A stretch of 64,000 nucleotides of DNA from an uncultured Pelagibacteraceae bacterium (GCA_902594605.1 CACJMR010000002.1:1-64000), one strand, 5' to 3'. Shown: positions 29,887 through 40,155, numbered from the stretch's first letter. Numbers and translations are program-made. Notes: generated from the sequence alone by a model not told the origin.

Positions 29887-30527
29887 TGGACCTTAAAAAT
29901 ATAACAATGTCGGATCTCAAAGCGAAGTTTACAGGAGCTGCTGATAAAAAAACATTAATAAAATTTGGAATTGGATTTGGAGCAATTATTTTATTTCTAA
30001 TTATTTATTACGCAATACTTAACCCAATGGTGAAAGAGCGAAAAGTTAAATATGAAGATAAATTATTAAAACAAAATGAAATTTCGCAGTTTGAAAATGA
30101 AATAATTCAATTTAAAGCAAAAATTAAAAAGTTGAGACCAGAATTTGAAGAAAGTTCAACTTTATTTCACTCAAAGGCAGAGGTCGAAGATTTATATCAA
30201 AGCCTTAGTAGGCACGCAGGTGTGAATGGATTGGTTATTTCAAAAATTGAAAAGAAAAAAGCAATCCCAGTTTTAAAAGAGGGAATTACTCAACAAGCTG
30301 AAAATCTAATTACAAAAGAGATGATCTCTTATTATAAGATACCTGTAGATTATGAGATTAAAGGCAAGTTTCTTGGCTATATAAAGTTCAAAAGAGCAGT
30401 ATCTAAGCAAAAAAAAATGCTTAACTTTGACAAAGAGACCATAAGTATAGTACAAAACGATTCAACTGGAGCGATAATTGCGACAGGAGAGTTAACAATA
30501 GTAGGATTACCAAATGAATTTTTTTAG
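29886..30527 (+). CDS. pilO: T4P alignment protein PilO
   Basis: Position, single N-terminal TM, PilO-like coiled coil and ferredoxin-like region. Confidence 0.88.
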   Translation: MDLKNITMSDLKAKFTGAADKKTLIKFGIGFGAIILFLIIYYAILNPMVKERKVKYEDKLLKQNEISQFENEIIQFKAKIKKLRPEFEESSTLFHSKAEVEDLYQSLSRHAGVNGLVISKIEKKKAIPVLKEGITQQAENLITKEMISYYKIPVDYEIKGKFLGYIKFKRAVSKQKKMLNFDKETISIVQNDSTGAIIATGELTIVGLPNEFF

Positions 30528-30960
30528 GATTTTATTGGTTTTAATTATAATGCTCTTTGCCAATGTAACTTTGGCAGATAATCACGATAAAAAAGAAGAG
30601 CTTGTAGAGCAGGTAAAGGAAATTACAAAAGAGTTGGCTGATGAGGACGAGGTTCCATTAAACGATCCTTTTGCAGGAAATGAAGGAACTAGTTCAACAG
30701 CAGGTATACCAGAAGATGAACAAGAAGATGAAATGAGTTTATATAATTTTAAACTTGCAGGTTTAATTTCTGGAAAAGATCATAGTTACATTTCTGTGGT
30801 AAGCTCAGCTGGTGAGGCAATCACTTTAACATTAGGTCAATATTTAGGAAAAAATCAATTTATAGATTTAAGATTAACTGAGGCTATTTTTAAAAAAGAA
30901 GATGGTAAATATTTAATTATAGATTTTAACAATCAAATAAGAGAGGCTGATGACTATTAA
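30514..30960 (+). CDS. pilP: T4P protein PilP-like, signal peptide but no lipobox
   Basis: LNDPF...YNFKLAGLISGKDHSYISVV; position between pilO and pilQ. Confidence 0.8.
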   Translation: MNFFRILLVLIIMLFANVTLADNHDKKEELVEQVKEITKELADEDEVPLNDPFAGNEGTSSTAGIPEDEQEDEMSLYNFKLAGLISGKDHSYISVVSSAGEAITLTLGQYLGKNQFIDLRLTEAIFKKEDGKYLIIDFNNQIREADDY

Positions 30961-32509
30961 AAAATTATTAAATTTATCAGCAGTTCTGATTTTTGGTTTC
31001 ATTTTAAGTGGTTGTGCCAATTCACAATTTGCAAAAAAATATAATAAACCTTTCAAACACAATACTCCATTAATTAAAAGTAATGATATTACCAAAGCAG
31101 GTAAATCTGAAATTTCTAAAACATTAGATATGGGACCAAAGCCAATTGAAGGGGATACAAGAAAATTAGGTAAACGAAAAAAAATTTCATCGGAGGCACA
31201 AAGAAATTATTTAATTATCTCTGACAATTTTCCACTACTTAAACAAAGAGTAACTTTAAAATTTAAAAATTTAGATTTTAAAGAAACAATGCAGTTGATG
31301 GGTAAAATAGGTGAGATTAATGTTTTAGTTGGTGATGAAGTTGCTGGAGTAATATCAGCAGAATTAGTTGACGTTCCTTGGGATAAAGCTTTCCAAGCTT
31401 TGTTGGATATGAAAAACTACGCATCTGACGTAGATACTGCAAGTAATTTGATTAGAGTTCATTCACCAGAAACTTTAACTTCTCAAGAAAATTATAAGTC
31501 TGAAAGAGCTCAAGCTGTTAAGAAAAAAGTTGAATTAGAAGACAGTGTAGAACCAATATACTCAGAAATTTTTAGACTATATTATATTTCACCCGCACAA
31601 GCTAAAGCCACAATTGAGGAATTATTTACCCAACAATCTGGAGACAGTTCATTTACGCCAATTCAAATTACTGAAGAGATCACTACAAGATCTATAATTG
31701 TTAGAGGAAAAGAAAAAGATTTAGATGTTGTTGATAAAGTTATTAAAGAAATTGATATTAGAACTAAACAAGTATTAATCGAAGCATTTATAGTTGAAGC
31801 AAATTCAGACTTTGAAAGAGCTTTGGGTACAAGATTAGGTGGGTATTACCAGAATAAAGGAAGAGTAGCTGGAGGTGTAGCAGGTACTAGCAGCGGAAGT
31901 GAGGCAGGAGCTGATTTAGGAACTGCTGCTGGACTTGGTTCTGCTTCAGATAGTATTTCAAACTTTCCAGTTACTGGTGCAACTAGTGGTATAGGATTAC
32001 TTAGAAAAACTACTACAGGTGTTTTAAAAGCTGAGATAACCGCATTAGAAAGCATGGGTATGGGAAAAACTATTTCAAATCCAAAAGTTTTTACATTAGA
32101 TAATCAATTAGCCACAGTTACTCAAGGTGAAGAAATTCCTTATCAAACAACATCAGAAGGCACTACTTCTACATCGTTTAAAGAAGCAGCTCTTAAATTA
32201 GAGGTAACCCCTAGTATAATTGGAGATGGAAATGTACTTTTGACTATAAAAGTTAATAATGACACGCCAAATAGAGCAACAGCTTCTGATGAACCGCCAA
32301 TTAATAAAATGGAAATTGTTACAAAATTATTGGTGGCTGATGGCGATATTGTAGTCATAGGTGGAATTAAGAAAAATGTACAATCAAATAGTAAGAACCA
32401 AACACCAGGTGTAGGGAATTTGCCTGTGATAGGTAATCTCTTTAAAGGTAAGGCTAATTCTGATAATCTAGATGAATTATTGGTGTTTATTGCACCAAGA
32501 ATTTTATAA
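30950..32509 (+). CDS. pilQ: T4P secretin PilQ with apparent lipoprotein signal
   Basis: LTFKNLDFKETMQLMGKI-type STN, secretin domain VTQGEEIPYQT..., LPVIGNLFKGKANSDNLDELLVFIAPRIL; lipobox LSGC. Confidence 0.93.
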   Translation: MTIKKLLNLSAVLIFGFILSGCANSQFAKKYNKPFKHNTPLIKSNDITKAGKSEISKTLDMGPKPIEGDTRKLGKRKKISSEAQRNYLIISDNFPLLKQRVTLKFKNLDFKETMQLMGKIGEINVLVGDEVAGVISAELVDVPWDKAFQALLDMKNYASDVDTASNLIRVHSPETLTSQENYKSERAQAVKKKVELEDSVEPIYSEIFRLYYISPAQAKATIEELFTQQSGDSSFTPIQITEEITTRSIIVRGKEKDLDVVDKVIKEIDIRTKQVLIEAFIVEANSDFERALGTRLGGYYQNKGRVAGGVAGTSSGSEAGADLGTAAGLGSASDSISNFPVTGATSGIGLLRKTTTGVLKAEITALESMGMGKTISNPKVFTLDNQLATVTQGEEIPYQTTSEGTTSTSFKEAALKLEVTPSIIGDGNVLLTIKVNNDTPNRATASDEPPINKMEIVTKLLVADGDIVVIGGIKKNVQSNSKNQTPGVGNLPVIGNLFKGKANSDNLDELLVFIAPRIL

Positions 32510-34257
32510 TGATTAATATTAGTAGAGAGTCAGAAATAAATTTAATTAATATTTTGATTGATCAAGATATTATTTCTGGAAAAGATTTAATCAATATTAA
32601 AAAAGTATCAACTGAGGGACAAAAGTCTCAATTGGATGCGGTATTCGAATTAAATCTTACTGATGAAAATAAAATTTTAGACTTATTAGTTAAAGAACAA
32701 TCATTAGAGGTTGTTGATTTAAGTGCACATTCTGTAACTGAGGAAATAAAATCTGTATTACCCTCAAATTATATTAATATGAATTTTATAGCACCATTTA
32801 AAGTTGAGGGTAAAATTTTACATATTGCAATACCAGATAGCTCTAAACTTAGTTTAATGAGAAATCTTAAAACAATCACTAAAATGGATATTGAATTACA
32901 CGCTGCTAAGATTAGTGAGATTTCAGATTTTATTAAAAAACTTCATGCAGATGGCGAAACTACAATGCAATCTATTCAACAGAAAAATAAAGAAAAAGTT
33001 CAAACTTTTGATTACGATGTAGAAGATAATACTGAAGTATTAGATGAAAAACCTGAAGAAGATATAGAGGCTCTTGAAAATGAATCTGAAGTAATTAAAT
33101 TTTCAACAGCTGTTGTTGCAGAAGCAATTAAATCTGGTGTTTCCGATATTCATATAGAGCCATATAGATTTTCTTCAAGAGTGAGATATAGATTGGATGG
33201 TATTTTACAAGAGCAAGAACAGTTTTCTAAATTTTTACACTCTAATTATGGTGCAGTGGTAACTCGTTTTAAAATTATGGGTAAACTTGACATTGCTGAA
33301 AGACGATTACCACAAGACGGAGCAATTCCATTTAAAATAGATGGAAAAGTAGTTGATTTACGTCTTTCAATTTTGCCAACGGCAAATAATGAAAGAATTG
33401 TAATGCGGGTTTTAAATAAAGATGCAGGAGACATTAGTCTTGAACAATTAAATTTTGAAGAAACTGATTTAATGAATTTAAGAAAAGCAATACACGGTAC
33501 CCAAGGTTTGGTTTTAGTCACAGGTCCTACAGGATCAGGAAAAACAACTACTCTTTATAGTATTTTAAAAGAAGTATCTAAGCCTCATTTAAATATTTTG
33601 ACTGCAGAAGATCCAGTTGAATATGAATTAGATGGAGTCGGTCAAGTACAGATTAAAGATGATATTGGTTTTAATTTTTCAACCGCATTAAGATCCTTTT
33701 TGAGACAAGACCCCGAAATAATTCTTGTTGGTGAGATGAGGGATAAAGAAACTGTGGATATAGGTTTAAAGGCTGCATTAACAGGTCACTTAGTATTTAG
33801 TACATTACACACAAATGATGCGCCAAGTACAATCACAAGATTACAAAATATGGGAACACCAGATTATTTAATTAGTGCTGCTGTCACATTAGTTTTAGCA
33901 CAAAGACTTGCAAGAAAAACATGTCCAGATTGCAGAGTTCCAGATGATGATATTACCCCAAAAGCTTTAGCAGATCTTGGATTTACAGTTGAACAAGCTT
34001 CAAGAGCAAAAGTTCAAAAGGGTAAGGGGTGTCCAAAATGCAAAGATACTGGATACAAAGGAAGAATGGGTATCTATGAAATTTTAAATGTTACAAAACC
34101 AATTAAAGAAGCTATTTTAAGACAGGCTACAACACCTGAACTTAAAGAAATAGCAACTAAGGAAGGTTTTAGAACAATGCAAGATATGGGTCGTGAAATG
34201 ATTTTAACAGGAGATTTAAATTTCAGAGAATACGATCGTGTTTTATCAGTGGAGTAG
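32509..34257 (+). CDS. pilB: T4P assembly ATPase PilB
   Basis: GPTGSGKTTTLYSIL, SDIHIEPY, RQDPEIILVGEMRDKETVDIGLKAALTGHLVFSTLHTNDAPSTITRL, CPDC...CPKC. Confidence 0.96.
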   Translation: MINISRESEINLINILIDQDIISGKDLINIKKVSTEGQKSQLDAVFELNLTDENKILDLLVKEQSLEVVDLSAHSVTEEIKSVLPSNYINMNFIAPFKVEGKILHIAIPDSSKLSLMRNLKTITKMDIELHAAKISEISDFIKKLHADGETTMQSIQQKNKEKVQTFDYDVEDNTEVLDEKPEEDIEALENESEVIKFSTAVVAEAIKSGVSDIHIEPYRFSSRVRYRLDGILQEQEQFSKFLHSNYGAVVTRFKIMGKLDIAERRLPQDGAIPFKIDGKVVDLRLSILPTANNERIVMRVLNKDAGDISLEQLNFEETDLMNLRKAIHGTQGLVLVTGPTGSGKTTTLYSILKEVSKPHLNILTAEDPVEYELDGVGQVQIKDDIGFNFSTALRSFLRQDPEIILVGEMRDKETVDIGLKAALTGHLVFSTLHTNDAPSTITRLQNMGTPDYLISAAVTLVLAQRLARKTCPDCRVPDDDITPKALADLGFTVEQASRAKVQKGKGCPKCKDTGYKGRMGIYEILNVTKPIKEAILRQATTPELKEIATKEGFRTMQDMGREMILTGDLNFREYDRVLSVE

Positions 34258-34262
34258 TTTAA

Positions 34263-35504
34263 ATGTCTTCAGAAACTTTTTCTTACAAAGGTATTTCAGC
34301 AGGAAAATATATCGAAGGTGAAATTGAGGCTCTTAATCAGGAAGAAGCCTCATTTAAACTTAAAGAACAAAAAGTAATTATTACTAATTTAACAAAAGTT
34401 AAAAAGAAAAAAGCTGCTAAAGATAAAAAAAAAGGTGGTGGTTTTTCTTTTGGAAAGAAAAAAGTAAAACCTGAAGATGTTGTAATTTTTTCAAAACAAT
34501 TTGCTACTATGGTTAAGGCAGGTCTGCCAATTCTTAATGTATTAGGAATGCTGAGAGATCAAATTGAACATCCAACAATGAAAGAAATTATTGAAGATAT
34601 AAGAAAAAGTTTAGAGGGTGGAATAACACTTTCAAAATGTTTTGAAAAGTATCCACAAATTTTTGACAGTATTTATATAAACTTAATTAAAGCAGGTGAG
34701 GCTAGTGGTAAGCTTGATGTTTTTTTAATGAAATTAGTAGAGTCTTTAGAAAAAAGAGAAAAGGTTAAAAAGAAGATCAAAAGTGCACTGACTTATCCGG
34801 TAGTTATGTTTACAGTTGCTATTACTGTAATGGTTTTTATGTTAATTAAAGTAGTTCCTGTTTTTGCGGAGATGTATGAAGGTATGGGTGTTGCTCTTCC
34901 TACACCAACAGCTGTTATAATGACAGCTAGTAACTTTATGAGAGGATCAGGAGGCTTAACATTAGGTATTGTATGTATTTTACTGTTTGCAATTTTTAAA
35001 TACACAACTACAAAAATTCCAGCTATTCGTTACAAATGGCATCAAAGAGTTTTAAAGATGCCTGTGTTTGGTGATATGATTTTAAAGTCATTAATTGCTA
35101 GAATTTCATTAATTATGGGTAACTTAAGTTCTGCTGGTGTAAATTTACTTGAGAGTATTGAAATTGCTAAAGCTGTAAGTAACAATGACGTAGTTACTCT
35201 TGCCTTAGAAAATGTAAAAAAAGGGGTTTTTTCAGGAGACACACTAACAAAACTATTTTTAAAAGAACCTGTTTTTCCTCCAACATTTAGTCAGTTAATT
35301 TCTGTTGGTGAACAAACTGGTAATTTAGATGAAATGTTTACTTCAGTATCAAATTATTATGAAGAAGAGTTTGATACAGCAGTAGATAACATGTCTAGTT
35401 TAATTGAACCAATTATGATTGTGTTTATGGGTACAATGATTGGTGGATTAATGATTGCGATGTATTCACCAATATTTAATGTTGGAGCTATTATTGGTGG
35501 TTAA
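34263..35504 (+). CDS. pilC: T4P inner-membrane platform protein PilC
   Basis: FSKQFATMVKAGLPILNVLGML, ALTYPVVMF, IEPIMIVFMGTMIGGLMIAMYSPIFNVG. Confidence 0.95.
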   Translation: MSSETFSYKGISAGKYIEGEIEALNQEEASFKLKEQKVIITNLTKVKKKKAAKDKKKGGGFSFGKKKVKPEDVVIFSKQFATMVKAGLPILNVLGMLRDQIEHPTMKEIIEDIRKSLEGGITLSKCFEKYPQIFDSIYINLIKAGEASGKLDVFLMKLVESLEKREKVKKKIKSALTYPVVMFTVAITVMVFMLIKVVPVFAEMYEGMGVALPTPTAVIMTASNFMRGSGGLTLGIVCILLFAIFKYTTTKIPAIRYKWHQRVLKMPVFGDMILKSLIARISLIMGNLSSAGVNLLESIEIAKAVSNNDVVTLALENVKKGVFSGDTLTKLFLKEPVFPPTFSQLISVGEQTGNLDEMFTSVSNYYEEEFDTAVDNMSSLIEPIMIVFMGTMIGGLMIAMYSPIFNVGAIIGG

Positions 35505-35585
35505 AAAAATCAAATTGGACATATATATAATTTTTTAACCTAAAAAAAACTTTAATTTTTATTAACTTAAGTTAAATACCTTGAT

Positions 35586-35879
35586 GTGGTTAAAAATTTA
35601 AAATTATTAATTATATTTATTTTTCTTACCGGATGTGCACAGAGTGTAGCGGTTTTGGGTCCTGCAATAACTGTTGCTACAACTGGAAGTGTTAACCAAG
35701 CACTTTTATCAGGAACTATTAATACAGGTGTTAAACATCAGACAGGTAAAGGTGTAAGTGAGCATATGGTTCAGTCTTTAAATGAACCGATTGATTGTTC
35801 AATGACAAGCAGCAATGAATTAGCTGAAATGTTTTTTGATGATTATAGTAATTTAGATTGTTACGTACAAAATAATTAA
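35586..35879 (+). CDS. Small putative lipoprotein, 97 aa, GTG start
   Basis: LIIFIFLTGC lipobox; intact ORF after pilC. Confidence 0.65.
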   Translation: MVKNLKLLIIFIFLTGCAQSVAVLGPAITVATTGSVNQALLSGTINTGVKHQTGKGVSEHMVQSLNEPIDCSMTSSNELAEMFFDDYSNLDCYVQNN

Positions 35880-36310
35880 TTATTTAAATTTTTGGAAAGT
35901 ATTAGATGGTTTATCCAAGGTTTTTCACCCTCTTTAAAAACAACCGCATCCATTATTTGTTGAATAAAAAAAGTCCCTAATCCGCCTGGTTTAATGTCAT
36001 CAATTTTTCGGTGTCTAATTTTATCTTTTTCAACTGGTCTTCCTTTGTCAAAAAATCCTATTTCAAGATGACCATCACTAACAGATATTTTAATTTCCAT
36101 TTTATCTTCGGTTTGTTCGTTATTGTAAGCATGCTTGACAATGTTTTGTGCAGCTTCAGCAATAGCTAAAACTAATTCATCTTTTAACTCTTGATTAATA
36201 TTTAATCTTTCAAAAACTTCTCTGCAGAAAGATCTAACATGCTTAAGATTAGATGAGTTTACCTCAAAATCTCTTTTTTCATCTACATTAGCTATATGTG
36301 ATTGTTCCAT
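35876..36310 (-). CDS. RsbW-like GHKL serine kinase/anti-sigma-type protein
   Basis: N-box AIAEAAQNIVKHAYN, GFFDKGRP, GGLGTFFIQQIMDAV. Confidence 0.92.
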   Translation of the reverse strand: MEQSHIANVDEKRDFEVNSSNLKHVRSFCREVFERLNINQELKDELVLAIAEAAQNIVKHAYNNEQTEDKMEIKISVSDGHLEIGFFDKGRPVEKDKIRHRKIDDIKPGGLGTFFIQQIMDAVVFKEGEKPWINHLILSKNLNN

Positions 36311-36609
36311 TAATCCAAATTTAAGATTTGTTCTAGTTTTGCCATCATAATAACCTTTAGAACTGATTTACTGATTTCTTTAAGAGTAACTTTTGTTCCA
36401 AGCTCCATTGCTTTTTGATGACTTTCAATCAATACGGATATTCCAGAAGAGTCCATGTATTGAACTTCTTTCAAATTCAAGTGAACTTCTTTCTTTGCCT
36501 CAATAAGAGGCATTATAACTTCCTTGGCTTTTTCAGTTACATCCATGTCAATTTCACCATCTAGATGAACTGTCGAGATATTTCCTTCTTCTGTAACTTT
36601 GTAAGTCAT
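36310..36609 (-). CDS. RsbV-like STAS anti-anti-sigma-type protein
   Basis: STAS domain with phosphorylatable MDSSGISVLIESH; overlaps the kinase start. Confidence 0.93.
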   Translation of the reverse strand: MTYKVTEEGNISTVHLDGEIDMDVTEKAKEVIMPLIEAKKEVHLNLKEVQYMDSSGISVLIESHQKAMELGTKVTLKEISKSVLKVIMMAKLEQILNLD

Positions 36610-36668
36610 AAAGCCCTTTATTTATCAATTTTTTAGTAAAATCAATAAAAAATACAATCTATGATTGA

Positions 36669-36682
36669 CCCAAAATGATTAA
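36669..36682 (+). promoter_or_regulatory. Recurrent intergenic motif variant CCCAAAATGATTAA between rsbV-like gene and pilin
   Basis: Same spacing as CCCATTTTGATTAA, differing in the central three bases. Confidence 0.45.
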
Positions 36683-36757
36683 TTGCATTATATTATTAAA
36701 TAATATTAAATTATATACAGTTTAAAATTATTACAAAAAATAAAAGAGGTTTTAAAT

Positions 36758-37222
36758 ATGAGAAATAAAAAAAATAAAGGTTTTACATTAATTGAGCTAC
36801 TAGTTGTTGTAGCAATTATCGGAATTCTTGCAGCTGTTGGTGTTGTTGCTTACTCAGGTTACACAGCAGGTGCTAAAAAACAAGCAGCTAATTCTAATCA
36901 AGCTGCAGTTACTAAATACATCGCGGCTGAGGTACAAAAATGTAATATAGGTGAATCTTCTGCTATGGGTGGAGAATTAGCTTGCAGCGGTAAAACTGGT
37001 AAGACAGTTACTGAAGCGGCAGTAAAAGCATTGGCGGATTTTAAAGATCCATATAACACTTCAGAGAAAGCTGTAAAAGAAGGTAGTGATTATTCAAAAG
37101 ATGGCAATGCTGGACCAACATTCATTAGTTACTCAGGAAATACAATTACAATTGGAACTTGCATTGAAGAGAAATGTAGTACTGCAGCAAGTCAAAAAAC
37201 TAACACTGTAGTAGTAGAGTAA
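36758..37222 (+). CDS. pilA: Type IV pilin, possible major pilin
   Basis: KGFTLIELLVVVAIIGILAAVGVVAYSGYTAGAKKQA; own promoter region. Confidence 0.93.
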   Translation: MRNKKNKGFTLIELLVVVAIIGILAAVGVVAYSGYTAGAKKQAANSNQAAVTKYIAAEVQKCNIGESSAMGGELACSGKTGKTVTEAAVKALADFKDPYNTSEKAVKEGSDYSKDGNAGPTFISYSGNTITIGTCIEEKCSTAASQKTNTVVVE

Positions 37223-37244
37223 TAATTTAATACTCTTTTATTTT

Positions 37245-37658
37245 ATGACGACTAAAAGCTCAGGGTTTACACTCATTGAGCTTTTAGTGGTTGTTGCAAT
37301 TCTAGGAATTATAGCTGCAATTGGTATTACAAGTTACAACGGTTATGTATCAGGTGCGAAAAGAAAATCAGCAGAAAATGTTATGCAGCAAATTTCTTTA
37401 GGACAAACTGAATATTATTCAGATAATGGAATGTATTATATGAATAGCACAAGCACCAATTGCACCCCTTCATCATCAACATCTTCTGCAATAGAGACTA
37501 ACTTGTTAGGTGGATCTGATAACATTACTCCAGAAATGGGATATGAATTATGTATTTCTAACGATGCCTCAAATTACAAAATAACAGCTAAAGAAACTGA
37601 CGGCAATTGTCAGGTTACATTGACTGCTTTAAATGTAACTGCAAGACAAAACTGTTAA
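37245..37658 (+). CDS. PilE-like (minor) pilin
   Basis: SGFTLIELLVVVAILGIIAAIGITSYNGYVSGAKRKSAENVMQQISLGQTEYYSDNGMYY. Confidence 0.9.
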   Translation: MTTKSSGFTLIELLVVVAILGIIAAIGITSYNGYVSGAKRKSAENVMQQISLGQTEYYSDNGMYYMNSTSTNCTPSSSTSSAIETNLLGGSDNITPEMGYELCISNDASNYKITAKETDGNCQVTLTALNVTARQNC

Positions 37659-37668
37659 TAATTTACCA

Positions 37669-37917
37669 ATGAACTTTGAGGAAATTAAAAAGTTTTTTTC
37701 GAAAATTAAGGAAATTGATTTAACAAACAAATCAAAAATCTATTTAACAGCTAGTTTAGTATGGATCATTTTTATTGGTTATCTTACTTGGTGGAATGGT
37801 CTTAAAAGTTTTGCTTTAGATAAAAGCTTTAGATGGGATGAGTGGTTTTGGTTTGGAATAGTTCCAGCTTTAGCACCTTATATTTTTTACTTTATCTGGA
37901 GAAAAAAAGATGAGTAA
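37669..37917 (+). CDS. Small membrane protein, 82 aa
   Basis: Two hydrophobic segments; between pilin and Amt-phosphatase genes. Confidence 0.6.
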   Translation: MNFEEIKKFFSKIKEIDLTNKSKIYLTASLVWIIFIGYLTWWNGLKSFALDKSFRWDEWFWFGIVPALAPYIFYFIWRKKDE

Positions 37918-37920
37918 TAA

Positions 37921-40071
37921 ATGGACAATGTAGATTTGGAATCAGTGAAGTCATTTGTTGATACGCTTTGGGTCATAGATTGTGCTATTTTAGTATTTAT
38001 CATGCAAGCTGGTTTTATGTGTATGGAAACCGGTCTTTCAAGACACAAAAATAGTATAAACGTTGCTCTTAAAAATGCAGCTGATTTTGGTGTGGCAGTT
38101 GTAATATTCTGGATTTTTGGTTTTGGATTGATGTTTGGAACCAGTTGGAATGGTTTCATAGGAACTGATTTGTTTTTCTTTAAAACAGAAAACGCAGAAT
38201 ATATGACTTATTTTGTATTCCAAGCGATGTTCGTTGCAACTGCTGCAACGATTGTTTCTGGAGCAGTAGCAGAGAGAATGAAATTTAATGGATATTTAAT
38301 CATTACTATTCTTGCAACGGGTATAATTTATCCAATAGTTGGGCATTGGGCTTGGTCGTCAAGTTATTTAAATAATGTTGATGCTGTTAGACAATTATTA
38401 GCTGTCACAGGTAATCTAAGGGAAACTGGATGGTTAACTGATATTGGTTTTGTTGATTTTGCAGGAAGTACAATTGTTCATTCGGTAGGAGGATGGATAG
38501 CTTTAGCTGCAGTTTTAATTTTAGGTCCTAGAATTGGTAAATATTCTGAAGCAAATAAAGGAAAATTTACAGGCTCAAGCTTTCCATTAGCTGTTTTGGG
38601 AACTCTAATTTTATGGTTTGGTTGGTTTGGCTTTAATGGAGGAAGCAATGGGGCAATGGATGAGACAGTACCCTTGATTTTAATTAATACATTTCTTGCT
38701 GCTGCATTTGGTTTGTTAACAGGTCTTGCAATTTCATTTGCTTTCTTTAAAAAACCAGATCCCTATTATGTAATATTGGGTCCGCTTGCTGGGTTAGTAG
38801 CAATTACAGCTGGATGTAATTCAATGACATCAGTAACAGCTATTTTTGTTGGTATTATTGGAGCCATTATATCTATTTTTGTAAATGAAATATTAAATAA
38901 ATATGAGATAGATGACGTAGTTGGTGCAGTTCCTGTCCACTTAGCAGCAGGTATATGGGGAACATTAGCAGTAGGTTTATTTAGTGATTTAGAATTATTA
39001 GATACTGGATTAACAAGATTAGAACAAATTGAAGTTCAGTTTATAGGAGTGGTTTCTATTGGTGCTTTTGCTTTTTTTGGATCATATATTCTTTTAAAAA
39101 TACTGAATTATTTTTATCCTTTAAGAGTAAGTCCATTACATGAGGAGCTTGGATTAAATATTGCAGAACATAATGCAACATCTGTTGAACACGATTTAAT
39201 CAAAATTTTAGAGAAACAATCTGATAGCGGAGATTTAACAATTAGAGGACCACAAGATCCATTTACAGCGGGTGGTGTGATCGGACTTTATTATAATAAG
39301 CTAATGAACAAGTTAGAAAAAAGTGAAACTGAAAGAAAAATATGGAGTGATAGAATTTCTAACGAAGTCAAGCTTGCAGTTAAGGTCCAAGAAAACTTTT
39401 TACCAAAAAGAAATTTAGAAAATTATCCTGTTCATGGAATTAATTTAGCAGCGAGAGAGGTATCAGGAGACTTTTTTAGTTTTTACCCTCATAATGATAG
39501 TGTTTACTTTATAATTGCTGATGTTGCTGGAAAAGGTATTCATGCAGGAATGGTTATGGCTAAGGCGTCAACTTTATTTGAAATCATGTCTAGAGATAAA
39601 GTAGACCCTGATGAAATGATGTTTCATATGAATAATGATTTGTTTTTAACAAAAACAGGTGGAATGTTCGTAACTTGCATACTTGGTGAATATAACACAA
39701 TCACAGATGAAATAAGATGGGTCAATGGAGGACATCAACCAGCAGTCATTAGAAATGAAAATGGCGAATACGAACAATTTGAGAGTAACTCACCTCCAAT
39801 GGGTGTTGTTCCTCAAAAAGACAAATCGGTATACCATACACATAAAACAAAATTAAATGGACATAGGTTTTATGCTTTTACCGACGGATTATCCGAAAGT
39901 GAAAATGAAAGCGGTCAAGAAATAGGAATAGAGGGTTCAATTCAAATGATTGAGAAAAATTTCAATAAAGATATTAAAAAACAACTTTCTGAAATTACAA
40001 AGGATGTTGTTAAAGCCGCAGGTGATAATAAACTAAGTGACGATTTAACGTTGATTTCAATTGGAAAATAA
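37921..40071 (+). CDS. Ammonium transporter (Amt)-SpoIIE/PP2C phosphatase fusion
   Basis: Amt: QAGFMCMETGLSRHKNSINVALKN, VDFAGSTIVHSVGGW, AVPVHLAAGIWGTLAVGLF; phosphatase: SGDFFSF, ADVAGKG, NGGHQPAV, FTDGLSE, SDDLTLISI. Confidence 0.95.
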   Translation: MDNVDLESVKSFVDTLWVIDCAILVFIMQAGFMCMETGLSRHKNSINVALKNAADFGVAVVIFWIFGFGLMFGTSWNGFIGTDLFFFKTENAEYMTYFVFQAMFVATAATIVSGAVAERMKFNGYLIITILATGIIYPIVGHWAWSSSYLNNVDAVRQLLAVTGNLRETGWLTDIGFVDFAGSTIVHSVGGWIALAAVLILGPRIGKYSEANKGKFTGSSFPLAVLGTLILWFGWFGFNGGSNGAMDETVPLILINTFLAAAFGLLTGLAISFAFFKKPDPYYVILGPLAGLVAITAGCNSMTSVTAIFVGIIGAIISIFVNEILNKYEIDDVVGAVPVHLAAGIWGTLAVGLFSDLELLDTGLTRLEQIEVQFIGVVSIGAFAFFGSYILLKILNYFYPLRVSPLHEELGLNIAEHNATSVEHDLIKILEKQSDSGDLTIRGPQDPFTAGGVIGLYYNKLMNKLEKSETERKIWSDRISNEVKLAVKVQENFLPKRNLENYPVHGINLAAREVSGDFFSFYPHNDSVYFIIADVAGKGIHAGMVMAKASTLFEIMSRDKVDPDEMMFHMNNDLFLTKTGGMFVTCILGEYNTITDEIRWVNGGHQPAVIRNENGEYEQFESNSPPMGVVPQKDKSVYHTHKTKLNGHRFYAFTDGLSESENESGQEIGIEGSIQMIEKNFNKDIKKQLSEITKDVVKAAGDNKLSDDLTLISIGK

Positions 40072-40081
40072 TATTTTTTTC

Positions 40082-40095
40082 CCCATTTTGATCTA
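40082..40095 (+). promoter_or_regulatory. Recurrent intergenic motif variant CCCATTTTGATCTA, followed by TATAAT
   Basis: CCCATTTTGATCTAATTTATAATGC upstream of the HMA-like gene. Confidence 0.45.
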
Positions 40096-40155
40096 ATTTA
40101 TAATGCAAGTTTAAATTTTAAATGGTAGATTTTTTAAAAAAATAAAGAGGAATTT

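Noticed and set aside
35505-35530. CAAATTGGACATATATATAAT upstream of the small lipoprotein as a motif copy
   Set aside because: Only resembles the weakest copy (42804); lacks the CCCA core.
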